Part shown: one piece after another, positions 53,367 to 61,326 of the stretch
Layout: each line of letters starts with the position of its first letter
Numbering within the stretch: position 1 is the stretch's first letter
DNA from: Lentzea alba
Lineage (GTDB): Bacteria > Actinomycetota > Actinomycetes > Mycobacteriales > Pseudonocardiaceae
Reading direction: 5' to 3'
Assembly (NCBI RefSeq): GCF_011067745.1
Contig: NZ_JAAMPJ010000015.1
Span: 278,281 to 342,280, forward strand
DNA length: 64,000 nt
Position numbers and translations under genes: made by a program
The notes under the pieces: model-generated
The model's database searches: none
Told to the model about the DNA's origin: nothing
What the model saw: the letters and a program-made list of their open reading frames with translations, nothing else

Positions 53367-55022
53367 TCAGATCAGAGCCGTTCCGCGAGCACTCGTCAGC
53401 CATCGTGTCCAGGCGTGGGCGTCGGTGCCCACGTCGGCCGGGATGCCGAGCATGGCGAGCGCGCCGGGGTACAGCGTCTCGTAGTAGGCGTTGGCGGCAG
53501 TCGCGAGTTCGGGTGCGCGGATCAGCCAGGGCGCGGGCAGCCTGGTGCAGTGCAAGGTCTGGTTGAACAGTTCGGGGGTGTCGTCAAACTCGCCGTCGAT
53601 GACGCCGCGCCGGATCAGGCCTTCGATCAGGTCGTGGCGCCGCTGTGCCCACTTCTCGTTCCAGCCGGTCCTGGCCCAGTCGGACTCGACCCCGTAGATG
53701 GCCCAGGACTGCCACGCTGGCGGCGGCTTTTCGTAGGTGACCGTGGTGGCGAGCCAGGGCAATTCGAGCATGCGGGCGACGTGAACGCGGTGGTTACCGT
53801 TGGCCGAGACCTGGTACACCGGTCCCGCCCATGCTGGCGTGTGGGTCAGGTTGATCTGGTCGGTGAACAGTTCGGTGGTGAACGCGTCCAGGTCGGCTGC
53901 GTCGGCGAGGCCTTGGGCGATCTGGCGCAGCATGTACTGGCGGTGGCCCTGGAAGTCGCCCCAGGTCGGGCACGCGGTGGAGACGACGAGCCGGGTCGGG
54001 ACCCACAGGGTGGTGTCGAAGTATCCGCGGTGGTCCTTGTTCGCGGCCTCCGGCGCCTCGCACAGGATGTGCGCGTGTTCCAGTTGTGGCGTGGTGTCGT
54101 TGAGCAGGCGGGCCCGCTCCTCAAGGTGGGCGCCGATGTCCACTCCGCGCAGTACGTGCGCGGCGCGTCTGCACGCCTCCAGATGCTCCTGGTAGGCGGG
54201 TCCGCGGTGCAGCAGCAGGTCGGCGACGCGCTGGCCTTCCAGTGACGTGTCCGCCCTTGAGGATGGCTCGACCATCCGGACCGGGCTCGGTGCCGGGGGA
54301 TCGAGGACCACGATGGGTGGGCGATGGGCCATGAACCCGGTGATGGTGGCGATGGCGGACTGCGGTGTCGGCGCGTAACCCCACCCTCGGTAAGGTCCGG
54401 ATGCGTCTCGCCCGGAGGTCACGGTCGCGACGAACCCGCCGTGATCGTCGTAGCGCACGGTCCACGTCGAGGCATCCGGCGCCGGCGACGACAGCGGAGG
54501 CAGCTCGGCGTCGACAACCGCTGCCCGGTGGTGGTGGACGGCCGCGGAGATCTTCTCCGGGGTGTCGCCGCGGTCGACGGCGATCTCCGCACTGTTGGCC
54601 TCGCGCACGACTTCCCACACGTCTTCGGCCTTGTCGGCGAGCGCGTCGAAGCCTCGTACGAGTGCGGTCAGGTCGACGCCGATGCGGGGATCGTCGAGCA
54701 GCTTCCGTGCGCGGATGACGCGGTGCTGGGCGGCGAGCAGGCGCCAGGTCGCGACGTCGAGGTCGGCGGGCTGGGGCGGGCCGTCGTGCCGGAGTGTCGG
54801 TGGCTCGTCGGGGACATGTCGTAGTTCGCGATCCAGCAGCGCGTCGACGAGTTCGCCGCACTGCGTGGGGCTGATCCACCCGGTCATGACCGGGACCACG
54901 CGCAGGACGACGGCGGTCCGGACCCGCCGGAAATGGGGAGGGCGCGGCGTGTCCTGCTCTGTCGCGCACCGCGCACCCGGTCCTGCGGAGCAGGTGGGAC
55001 ACGGCTGTTCGAAGATCCACAC
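53367..55022 (-). CDS. Hypothetical protein with Cys motif and ParB-like segment, partner of ApeA-like gene
   Basis: 551 aa from the GTG at 55022; a TTG at 55043 is an alternative. The N-terminus has CPTCSAGPGARC, a possible zinc site. The middle is helical. About residues 395-415 read VSANGNHRVHVARMLELPWL, resembling the (D/N)G-x-HR motif of ParB/sulfiredoxin-fold NTP-binding domains. A WIFEQP-type beginning followed by an acidic helical region is not a family I recognise. It lies 55 bp downstream of the ApeA-like gene on the same strand, so the two are probably co-transcribed. Confidence 0.65.
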   Translation of the reverse strand: MWIFEQPCPTCSAGPGARCATEQDTPRPPHFRRVRTAVVLRVVPVMTGWISPTQCGELVDALLDRELRHVPDEPPTLRHDGPPQPADLDVATWRLLAAQHRVIRARKLLDDPRIGVDLTALVRGFDALADKAEDVWEVVREANSAEIAVDRGDTPEKISAAVHHHRAAVVDAELPPLSSPAPDASTWTVRYDDHGGFVATVTSGRDASGPYRGWGYAPTPQSAIATITGFMAHRPPIVVLDPPAPSPVRMVEPSSRADTSLEGQRVADLLLHRGPAYQEHLEACRRAAHVLRGVDIGAHLEERARLLNDTTPQLEHAHILCEAPEAANKDHRGYFDTTLWVPTRLVVSTACPTWGDFQGHRQYMLRQIAQGLADAADLDAFTTELFTDQINLTHTPAWAGPVYQVSANGNHRVHVARMLELPWLATTVTYEKPPPAWQSWAIYGVESDWARTGWNEKWAQRRHDLIEGLIRRGVIDGEFDDTPELFNQTLHCTRLPAPWLIRAPELATAANAYYETLYPGALAMLGIPADVGTDAHAWTRWLTSARGTALI

Positions 55023-55077
55023 GTCAGCACCGTAGGGCTGCAAGTGTGGGCGAGCCAGGCCTGGGCGGGGGTCTCGT

Positions 55078-57147
55078 CTAGGCCGAGACCGGCCGGGCTG
55101 CGGGAAACCAGGCGCTGATCCGGTGCGGTGCCTGGATCGTGAGCTCGGTGAGCCGGTCTCGGTCGACGGCGGTCAGCTGGTGTTCGTCGAGCAGGACGGG
55201 TACCCGCTCGGGTTCGACGCCCGCCAGGGTGGGCAGCACCTGCAAGGCGGGTGCGAGGTGCCGGTGGCGGCGCCACCAGCCAGCGGGGAACGGCGCTGTG
55301 GCGGTGTGGTGGTCGTTGATCGCGATGAACAGGTCAGTCGCGCTCCATCCGAGCCGGCCGCCCGGCCCAGACTTGGGAGGCGGCGCGTGGGTGCCCAACT
55401 CGGCGGTCAAAGCGTTGACCACGTCCTCATAGGCGGCTCCGGTGGGCAGCGCCTCGTGGCGCTGGGCTGCGCCGGCGATCGCTTTCCAGTCCACCCACCC
55501 GGTTTTCGACCAGGCCGCGGCCGCGGCCTGGATCAGGGCGGCCATCAGTGGTGACGGATCGGGTTGCGGTGCTGCGTTCTCGGCGTCGAGCAACGGCAGC
55601 AGGTCGCGGCGGAGGGTGTGGGCCAGGCGGAAGCGCTGGTGGTGGACCAGCACGTCCAGATGTCGTTCGTCGATGCCGAGTTCGCGCAGGACCAACAGTT
55701 CGACCACAGCCGTAGTGACCCACAAGACGGTGACGGCGGCCGTGTGTCCGATGGCGCCGACCAGCCCGTCATGGGCGATGTTGTTGCGTGCGCGTGTTGT
55801 CGCTCGTGCCCACGCCTGCGCCTCGCGCGACAGGGAGGGTGGCGGTTGCGGCTCGGGGGAAGGACTGAGGTGGTCACCGGTCAGCAGTGGTGCGGCGTGC
55901 GGACCCAGCATGTCGGCCAGGCCGAGCAGCCGCGTGTGCAGGGTGGTGCGGCCTTGGTTGTGGAACCGGCCCAGGACGGCGTTCTCGTGCTCGGCCAGGT
56001 GCGGGTGCGCGGCGATGGCGGCGGTGACCCCGGCGACGATGTGTTGCCGCAGTAGTACGTAGTCCGCGTCGGGCATGGCGGGTTCGGACAGGGTTCCGTG
56101 GTGGGCGCGGTGCAGGGTCTCGGCTGCGGTCGCCGCAGCCATCAGCCGGGGCTCCAGCAGCGCGTTGCGGTCCCTGGCGATGGCCAGGCTGGCCAGTACC
56201 CCGTCCAGTCGCTCGGCGTTGCGCTGCCACCGGGGCAGGACCACGTCCAGGCGCACGTCGTCGAGGGTGAACAGCACCCGGCCCAACGGTGTGGTGTCGT
56301 GGCGATCGGCGGGCGGGAACGCGCCGTGCAGGGTCACCGTCCGCAGGTGTTCATCGTCCTGAGAGGACAGAGTGCCACCGGAGTCGTTGTCGGGTGCGGG
56401 GTGCACGGTCGCGGCTAGTACGCCCGCCTCGCGGCTGACCGCGAGGCCGACCAACCGGCGCAGCGAGCGGACGTGCCTGCGCAGGGTGTTGAGCGACACG
56501 GGTTCGGGCGTGCTCACCCGCGCCCGGATCGTCTCGGTGATCGTGATGGTGCTTTGCTCCGACGTGCGTTCGGAATTCATGCGCACGTCGGAAACCAGGG
56601 CGACGGTGACGCCGTCGTCCAGCGTCACGATGTGATCGAGAGACGGGCGACGCTCGACGAGCAGTGTGTCGTCGTCCAGGTCATGGGGCTGGTGCCTGCG
56701 GACGGTTCTGGCCGCAGACCAGTCACCGAGGTGTTGCAGCTCGACCTCGATGCCGGTGAACGCCGCGACGTCCTCGCCCGGCACCAGGTCCGCGCGTCGT
56801 TCGCGGGGCACTGGCGTGTCAGCGTCGAGGTCCGCAGGACGCCCAGGGTGCAACCAAGCCCCCACGATCACCACGGCCGCGCGTAGCGACGGCGCGCCCG
56901 TCGCGTGCAGCAGGGTGATCCGCAGGCCGTGTGCGGTCTGGCCGTGCACCGCGAGTGCCGCGTTGCCCGCAGCGGTGGTCCGCCACACGCCGTTGACCTG
57001 GTCGGCGAGCAGCGGGGGTGGTGTGGGTGGCAGCTCGAGAAAACCCCGGCCGTTCTCGTCGATGGTGAGAGTGCCAGCGAGAGAGCGGTGGTCCTGCTCC
57101 GGACGGTGATCGGCGACCCACCAGGTGCCGTGCAGGACGATGGCCAA
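55078..57147 (-). CDS. ApeA-like HEPN protein
   Basis: 689 aa from a TTG with AGGAGG upstream. The N-terminus (HGTWWVADHRPEQDHRSLAG, TLTIDENGRGFLELPPT) resembles the ApeA N-terminal beta domain. The C-terminal helical domain has RARNNIAHDG; R454-N-N-I-A-H459 is the R-x4-H RNase motif of HEPN proteins. ApeA proteins stop phage growth, apparently by HEPN nuclease action. The length fits the family. The downstream 551-aa gene is not a usual ApeA neighbour. Confidence 0.72.
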   Translation of the reverse strand: MAIVLHGTWWVADHRPEQDHRSLAGTLTIDENGRGFLELPPTPPPLLADQVNGVWRTTAAGNAALAVHGQTAHGLRITLLHATGAPSLRAAVVIVGAWLHPGRPADLDADTPVPRERRADLVPGEDVAAFTGIEVELQHLGDWSAARTVRRHQPHDLDDDTLLVERRPSLDHIVTLDDGVTVALVSDVRMNSERTSEQSTITITETIRARVSTPEPVSLNTLRRHVRSLRRLVGLAVSREAGVLAATVHPAPDNDSGGTLSSQDDEHLRTVTLHGAFPPADRHDTTPLGRVLFTLDDVRLDVVLPRWQRNAERLDGVLASLAIARDRNALLEPRLMAAATAAETLHRAHHGTLSEPAMPDADYVLLRQHIVAGVTAAIAAHPHLAEHENAVLGRFHNQGRTTLHTRLLGLADMLGPHAAPLLTGDHLSPSPEPQPPPSLSREAQAWARATTRARNNIAHDGLVGAIGHTAAVTVLWVTTAVVELLVLRELGIDERHLDVLVHHQRFRLAHTLRRDLLPLLDAENAAPQPDPSPLMAALIQAAAAAWSKTGWVDWKAIAGAAQRHEALPTGAAYEDVVNALTAELGTHAPPPKSGPGGRLGWSATDLFIAINDHHTATAPFPAGWWRRHRHLAPALQVLPTLAGVEPERVPVLLDEHQLTAVDRDRLTELTIQAPHRISAWFPAARPVSA

Positions 57148-57316
57148 CCCAGAACCTCCTGCAACACCGCGGGTGATCAGGAACGTCAGTGTCGCAAGCC
57201 GACGGGGCTGCGTCGATCATCTCGCCCAGCGTGTGACCTGGGTGGAGCACCAGGAGCGGACAGGCCCGAGGTCATCGTCGCGGGGTGCGTGATGGCCTCG
57301 GGCCCGTGACCGGCGG

Positions 57317-57829
57317 CTAGGCGCAGACGCGTGCGCCGTTGGTGTGGAAGTTCGGCGTGCCGAAGTCCGAGGACAACCACGCCTGTACGCAAGCCGGGCT
57401 CTGCGAGTTCGCGAGCCGGACGTACCGGATCCAGGCGGTCGCGCCGGTGCTGCCGGGGGTCACCCAGTCGAGCGCTCCGGCGCTCTTGCCCTCCGACTCG
57501 ACGCGCTGCTCCACGGTCACCGTGTCGGGGTAGTTGCCGCCATCCAGCACGACCCGCGACCAGTTGCCGTAGCACGACCACGACCACCGCATCTGCAGTT
57601 CGGCGATCTTCTTGCCGATGAGGTTCCCGCGGGTCCCGTAAATCGGTGTGCTGACGACCGTGAAGGGACTGTCACAGGTGGCGCTGTCACCATCGCCACC
57701 CCAGTCCGACGCCTGCGCCGGGGCTGCGGCCATCAGGCTCGTCGCGGCGACCAGCGCCATCGCCCCCATCGCCGTGAGCAGGGACCTGGCACGACGGCGG
57801 GGCGGCTGTGTCTTGGGCAGGGTCTTCAC
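57317..57829 (-). CDS. Secreted protein (DUF2690-like)
   Basis: 170 aa from a GTG with AAGGAG upstream; an ATG 39 bp further left is also in frame. A signal peptide (PRRRARSLLTAMGAMALVAA, cleavage after AQA) is followed by TCDSPFTVVSTPIYGTRGNL, IAELQMRWSWSCYGNWSRVV and four Cys. The pattern resembles DUF2690-like secreted actinomycete proteins. Function unknown. Confidence 0.7.
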   Translation of the reverse strand: MKTLPKTQPPRRRARSLLTAMGAMALVAATSLMAAAPAQASDWGGDGDSATCDSPFTVVSTPIYGTRGNLIGKKIAELQMRWSWSCYGNWSRVVLDGGNYPDTVTVEQRVESEGKSAGALDWVTPGSTGATAWIRYVRLANSQSPACVQAWLSSDFGTPNFHTNGARVCA

Positions 57830-58111
57830 CTGTGCTCTCCTTGCTGGATTGGTGCGCGTCATGTGCATCCGCGCGTGCCGCGCTCCGGGTTGAGGAGTCC
57901 GCCTCGCTTCCGCCTCGCTTCCGCTGCGCGAGTAGGTCGCGGCAGTGGTGGTGCGCGTCGGGGACGTCCTGAACTGCAGCCGTTCACTTGTTCATCCCTG
58001 TGCCGCTCGAAAAGGGGTCTGCTGCACCGTTAGGTGACATCTTGACCTGCCCTACTGGATGGGTTCCAGAGTTGGTGGCTAACTGGCGGCCTGTTCGAGA
58101 GGCTGTGCACT

Positions 58112-58408
58112 GTGCCCCGTCCGTACCCCGCCGAGTTCCGAGCGCGTGCCGTCGCGCTGGTCCGAGCTGGCAAAGAACAGAAGCAGACCGCGGTGGACCT
58201 CGGTATCCATCCGGTGACGCTGTCGAAATGGGTCAAGCAGGACCGGATCGATCGCGGTGAGATTCCTGGCACTCCGAGCAGCGAGTCAGTCGAGCTGCGC
58301 GCCGCTCGACGGCGGATCCATGAGCTCGAGACGGAGTTGTTGATCGTGCGTCAGGCAGCGACGTTCCTGGGGAAGGAGCGTCCCCGCCCAAAAGGTTCTA
58401 CCCGGTGA
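58112..58408 (+). CDS. IS3-family transposase OrfA
   Basis: 98 aa from a GTG. The helix-turn-helix reads YPAEFRARAVALVRAGKEQK and LGIHPVTLSKWVKQ, followed by a leucine-zipper-like coil (ELRAARRRIHELETELLIVR). It normally fuses with OrfB by -1 frameshifting; here its end overlaps the OrfB start in the -1 frame. Confidence 0.88.
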   Translation: MPRPYPAEFRARAVALVRAGKEQKQTAVDLGIHPVTLSKWVKQDRIDRGEIPGTPSSESVELRAARRRIHELETELLIVRQAATFLGKERPRPKGSTR

Positions 58409-59270
58409 TCGACAGGCTCACCGACGCCGGGATTCCGGTCGACCGTTCCTGTCGCGTCCTCGGGGTCGCTCGCCAGAACTACTACAAGGCCAAACGAACT
58501 CCGACGACGCCGACGGAGCTGCGACGCCGCTGGCTGACCGGCGTGATCCGGGAGGTGCACGTCGCCTCACGCGGCACCTACGGTCATCGACGGGTGCACG
58601 CCGAACTCACTCTCGGCATGGGCATCACCGTCTGCGAGCGAACCGTCTGGCTACTGATGAACCAAGCCGGTATCCACGGACTTCCCGGGCCGGCACGAGT
58701 GAAACAGCTCCGCGGTGTCGCCACCGCCGGTGACCTGGTGAACCGCAAGTTCCATCGACTGAAACCGAACGAACTGTGGGTCACCGACATCACCCAGCAC
58801 AGGACAAGGGAGGGATGGCTTTACTGCGCCGCGGTGCTGGATGCGTTCAGCCGTCGGATCGTGGGCTGGTCGATCGACTCCACACAGGACTCAACCCTGG
58901 TCGTCAACGCACTCGACATGGCCATCCGCAACCGGCGCCCCGAGCCCGCGGCATCGTCCACGCCGATCACGGAACCCAGTTCACCTCCTGGGTCTTCGGC
59001 GACAAGATCCGCTCAGCCGGTCTGCTGCCATCCTTCGGAAGCGTGGGCGACGGCCTCGACAACGCGATGATGGAATCCTTCTGGTCATCGATGCAGATCG
59101 AGCTACTGAACCGTCAGCGATGGAAGACCCGCGTGGAGCTGGCCAACGCGATCTTCGACTACATCGAGATCTTCCATAACCGCCGCCGACGGCACTCCGC
59201 ACTCGGCTACCTCACCCCAATCGAGTACGAACTACGCTCTGACCACGACACCATCACCGCTGCCAGTTAG
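58405..59270 (+). pseudogene. IS3-family transposase OrfB, frameshifted
   Basis: From the GTG at 58405 the frame reads GTYGHRRVHAELTLGM and WVTDITQH (first catalytic Asp) but leaves frame near 58945-58955. In the -1 frame it resumes RGIVHADHGTQFTSW (second Asp), NAMMESFWSSMQIELLN (Glu) and HSALGYLTPIEYE, ending at TAG 59270. A one-base indel therefore inactivates the DDE transposase, unless it is a sequencing error. Confidence 0.85.
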
Positions 59271-59419
59271 CCACAACGACTGGAACCCTTCCGGTGGGGC
59301 AGGTCATCTGAGTCGGCTTGCCGTGATGGGGAGCTGGCCCGATGTCTGGCGTGACTCGCGCTTGGTCTGTTCGGGTAGAGGTGGACAGGACGTCGTCACG
59401 ATGCCATTGGCATCTGGGT

Positions 59420-59435
59420 CTCGGTTTTGACCGAG
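59420..59435 (+). promoter_or_regulatory. Short inverted repeat before recombinase copy 3
   Basis: CTCGGT-TTTG-ACCGAG, the same as at 9581-9596, just before the GAGGGAG ribosome site. Confidence 0.4.
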
Positions 59436-59445
59436 GGAGCTGACT

Positions 59446-60906
59446 GTGGCCACGCTGACGAACGCCGAACTGGTTGCCGCGTTGACGGGACGTCGCCGTC
59501 CAGTGGCACCGCGTGAGAAGCCTGGCCTGCGTTTTGCGTTCTACGGCCGGATGTCGACGAGTGAGTTCCAGGATGTGCAGACGTCTCGCGCGTGGCAGCG
59601 CGCGGTGTCGGAGGAGCTGGTCGACGGCGTTGGCCCTGTCGTCGCGGAGTTCTTCGACGTGGGCGTGTCGCGACGCTGGCCGTGGCTGGACCGTCCGGAA
59701 GCTGCGGCGTTGCTCGCCGCTGCCGCAGACCCAGATCGTGACTTCGATGCGGTCGTCGTAGGCGAGTACGAGCGGGCGTTCCACGGTGATCAGTTCCGTG
59801 AGGTCGTATCAGGACTGAACGCGCTGGGTGTTGCGGTGTGGTTGCCGGAGGCGGGTGGTCCGGTGGAACTGGGTAGTCCGGTGCATGAGGCGTTGATGGT
59901 GTTGTTGGGTGCGCAGGCGCAGCGTGAGGTGGCGAGGGCGCGGCAGCGGGTGTTGGCGGCGATGCGGTCTCAGACGCGGTTGCAGGGTCGGTTTCTGGGT
60001 GGCCGTCCGCCGTATGGGTACCGGCTTGTTGATGGTGGTCGGCATCCGAATCCTGTGCATGGGCGGTGGGGTCGTCGGGTGCGGGTGTTGGCGCCGGATC
60101 CGGTGACGGCGCCGTGGGTGCGATGGATGTTCGCCGAGCGTGCTCGCGGGCGGGCGGTGGCGTCGTTGGCGCGGGAGCTCAACGAGCGTGGGGTGGCGTG
60201 TCCGTCGGGTGCGGATCGGGAACGGAATGCGCATAGGTCGGGGGAGCGGTGGATTGTCCGGACAGTGGGGATGATTCTGGAGAACCCGCGCTATACCGGC
60301 CGACAGGTGTGGAACCGAAGCAGCACGATCGGCCATGGAAGAGGTGGACGTGCCGGTGGCCGCGGTTCGGGGGCGCTGCGATACAACCCGGTTAGCGAGT
60401 GGGAGGTGTCCGAGCGGATCGCGCACGAGCCACTCGTCGATGACGAGACGTTCGTTGCGGTGCAGGGGATGCGAGTGGCGAAGCTGGCCAAGGACGGCGA
60501 GGTCCGACGCTATCTGCTTGCAGGCCTCGTGGTGTGTGGGCTGTGTGGCCGGCGGATGGATGGGCACTGGGTTCATGGGCGAGCGGGCTATCGATGTCGG
60601 CATGGCTTCACCAGTGTCAAGCGACGTCCCGACGGCGCACCGCGAAACTTCTACATCCGTGAAGATCACCTGCTTGAAGCGCTCCCAGGCCTACTCGAGC
60701 GGCTGGCTGGACCTGCGGAGGAGGACGTACTCGCGGGGCCGGTTGATCAACTCTACGAGCAACGCCTGCAAATCGAATACGACGGTCAGCGAGTGAAACT
60801 TCGACCCGCCTCACAGGTTGTGAAAACCGTGGAACCTGCCCGTCGCCCAGTCCAGTCGATGCTCGCGTTGGAATGTTGTGATGCCACGAAAGCGGCCGAA
60901 ATATGA
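59446..60906 (+). CDS. Large serine recombinase, copy 3
   Basis: 486 aa from a GTG. Same architecture as copies 1 and 2: FYGRMSTS (Ser37), recombinase domain, zinc ribbon CGLCGRRM/RCRHG. The 5' region matches copy 1, and an internal block of roughly 410 bp (about 59710-60122) appears identical to copy 2. The C-terminal 60 residues differ most. Homology to the other copies stops soon after the hairpin, at about GTCCGAGAC. Confidence 0.92.
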   Translation: MATLTNAELVAALTGRRRPVAPREKPGLRFAFYGRMSTSEFQDVQTSRAWQRAVSEELVDGVGPVVAEFFDVGVSRRWPWLDRPEAAALLAAAADPDRDFDAVVVGEYERAFHGDQFREVVSGLNALGVAVWLPEAGGPVELGSPVHEALMVLLGAQAQREVARARQRVLAAMRSQTRLQGRFLGGRPPYGYRLVDGGRHPNPVHGRWGRRVRVLAPDPVTAPWVRWMFAERARGRAVASLARELNERGVACPSGADRERNAHRSGERWIVRTVGMILENPRYTGRQVWNRSSTIGHGRGGRAGGRGSGALRYNPVSEWEVSERIAHEPLVDDETFVAVQGMRVAKLAKDGEVRRYLLAGLVVCGLCGRRMDGHWVHGRAGYRCRHGFTSVKRRPDGAPRNFYIREDHLLEALPGLLERLAGPAEEDVLAGPVDQLYEQRLQIEYDGQRVKLRPASQVVKTVEPARRPVQSMLALECCDATKAAEI

Positions 60907-60907
60907 A

Positions 60908-60943
60908 TTACCCCACGGGATCCTAATGAATCCCGTGGGGTAA
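60908..60943 (+). repeat. Recombinase 3' hairpin, copy 3
   Basis: Same element as the other two copies. The stem is shortened to 14 bp by a T-to-C change near the loop (CCTAATGA loop region). It lies one base after the stop. Confidence 0.7.
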
Positions 60944-61017
60944 GAGAATGTCCGAGACGAAGTCGCACACTATTCACCCGCGTAGTCCTTCCTGGCCCTG
61001 AGTAAGTACACCTGGCC

Positions 61018-61072
61018 CGCAACGCCTGAGGCCGTCCCGCGGTGGTTACGCGGGACGGCCTCAGGCGTTGCG
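61018..61072. terminator. Long perfect hairpin between recombinase 3 and TIR-KAP gene
   Basis: CGCAACGCCTGAGGCCGTCC (61018-61037) continues with CGC to give a 23-bp arm that pairs perfectly with 61050-61072 across a 9-base loop. No T tract. It lies between the rightward recombinase and the leftward TIR-KAP stop, so it is probably a bidirectional terminator. The rest of the 60944-61326 gap shows nothing else. Confidence 0.6.
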
Positions 61073-61326
61073 CTTGCAGGGCCGCTAGCTGCGGGTATTC
61101 GCGCGGCAGGACACGGGACAGCTCGACCGGCAGGTGTCCTCCCTTCGAGATCACGTCTCGGGAGCGGGTAGGCCAGTGAAGCACCGCCGGGACGGCTGCT
61201 CGGTCTGAGCACGTCTTCGAGCACACTTGGCTCCGTGTTGCGGCGCGTGCTTCTGCTGGCCGCATGGACCAAACCGCCCTACGGCGACCTCGTCAGAGGA
61301 ACGCTGAAGTACGGCGGTATGACTTC

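Larger units (their letters stand above)
58043..59306 (+). mobile_element. IS3-family element with 3-bp target duplication
   Basis: 1264 bp. The left end TGACCTGCCC (58043) and right end GGGCAGGTCA (59306) belong to imperfect terminal repeats of about 45 bp; the inner part shared by both ends is GTTCCAG..GTTG.TGGCTAACTGGC. TCT flanks both sides (58040-58042 and 59307-59309), the expected 3-bp duplication. It carries orfA and a frameshifted orfB, and it inserted between the secreted-protein gene and recombinase copy 3. Confidence 0.85.
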
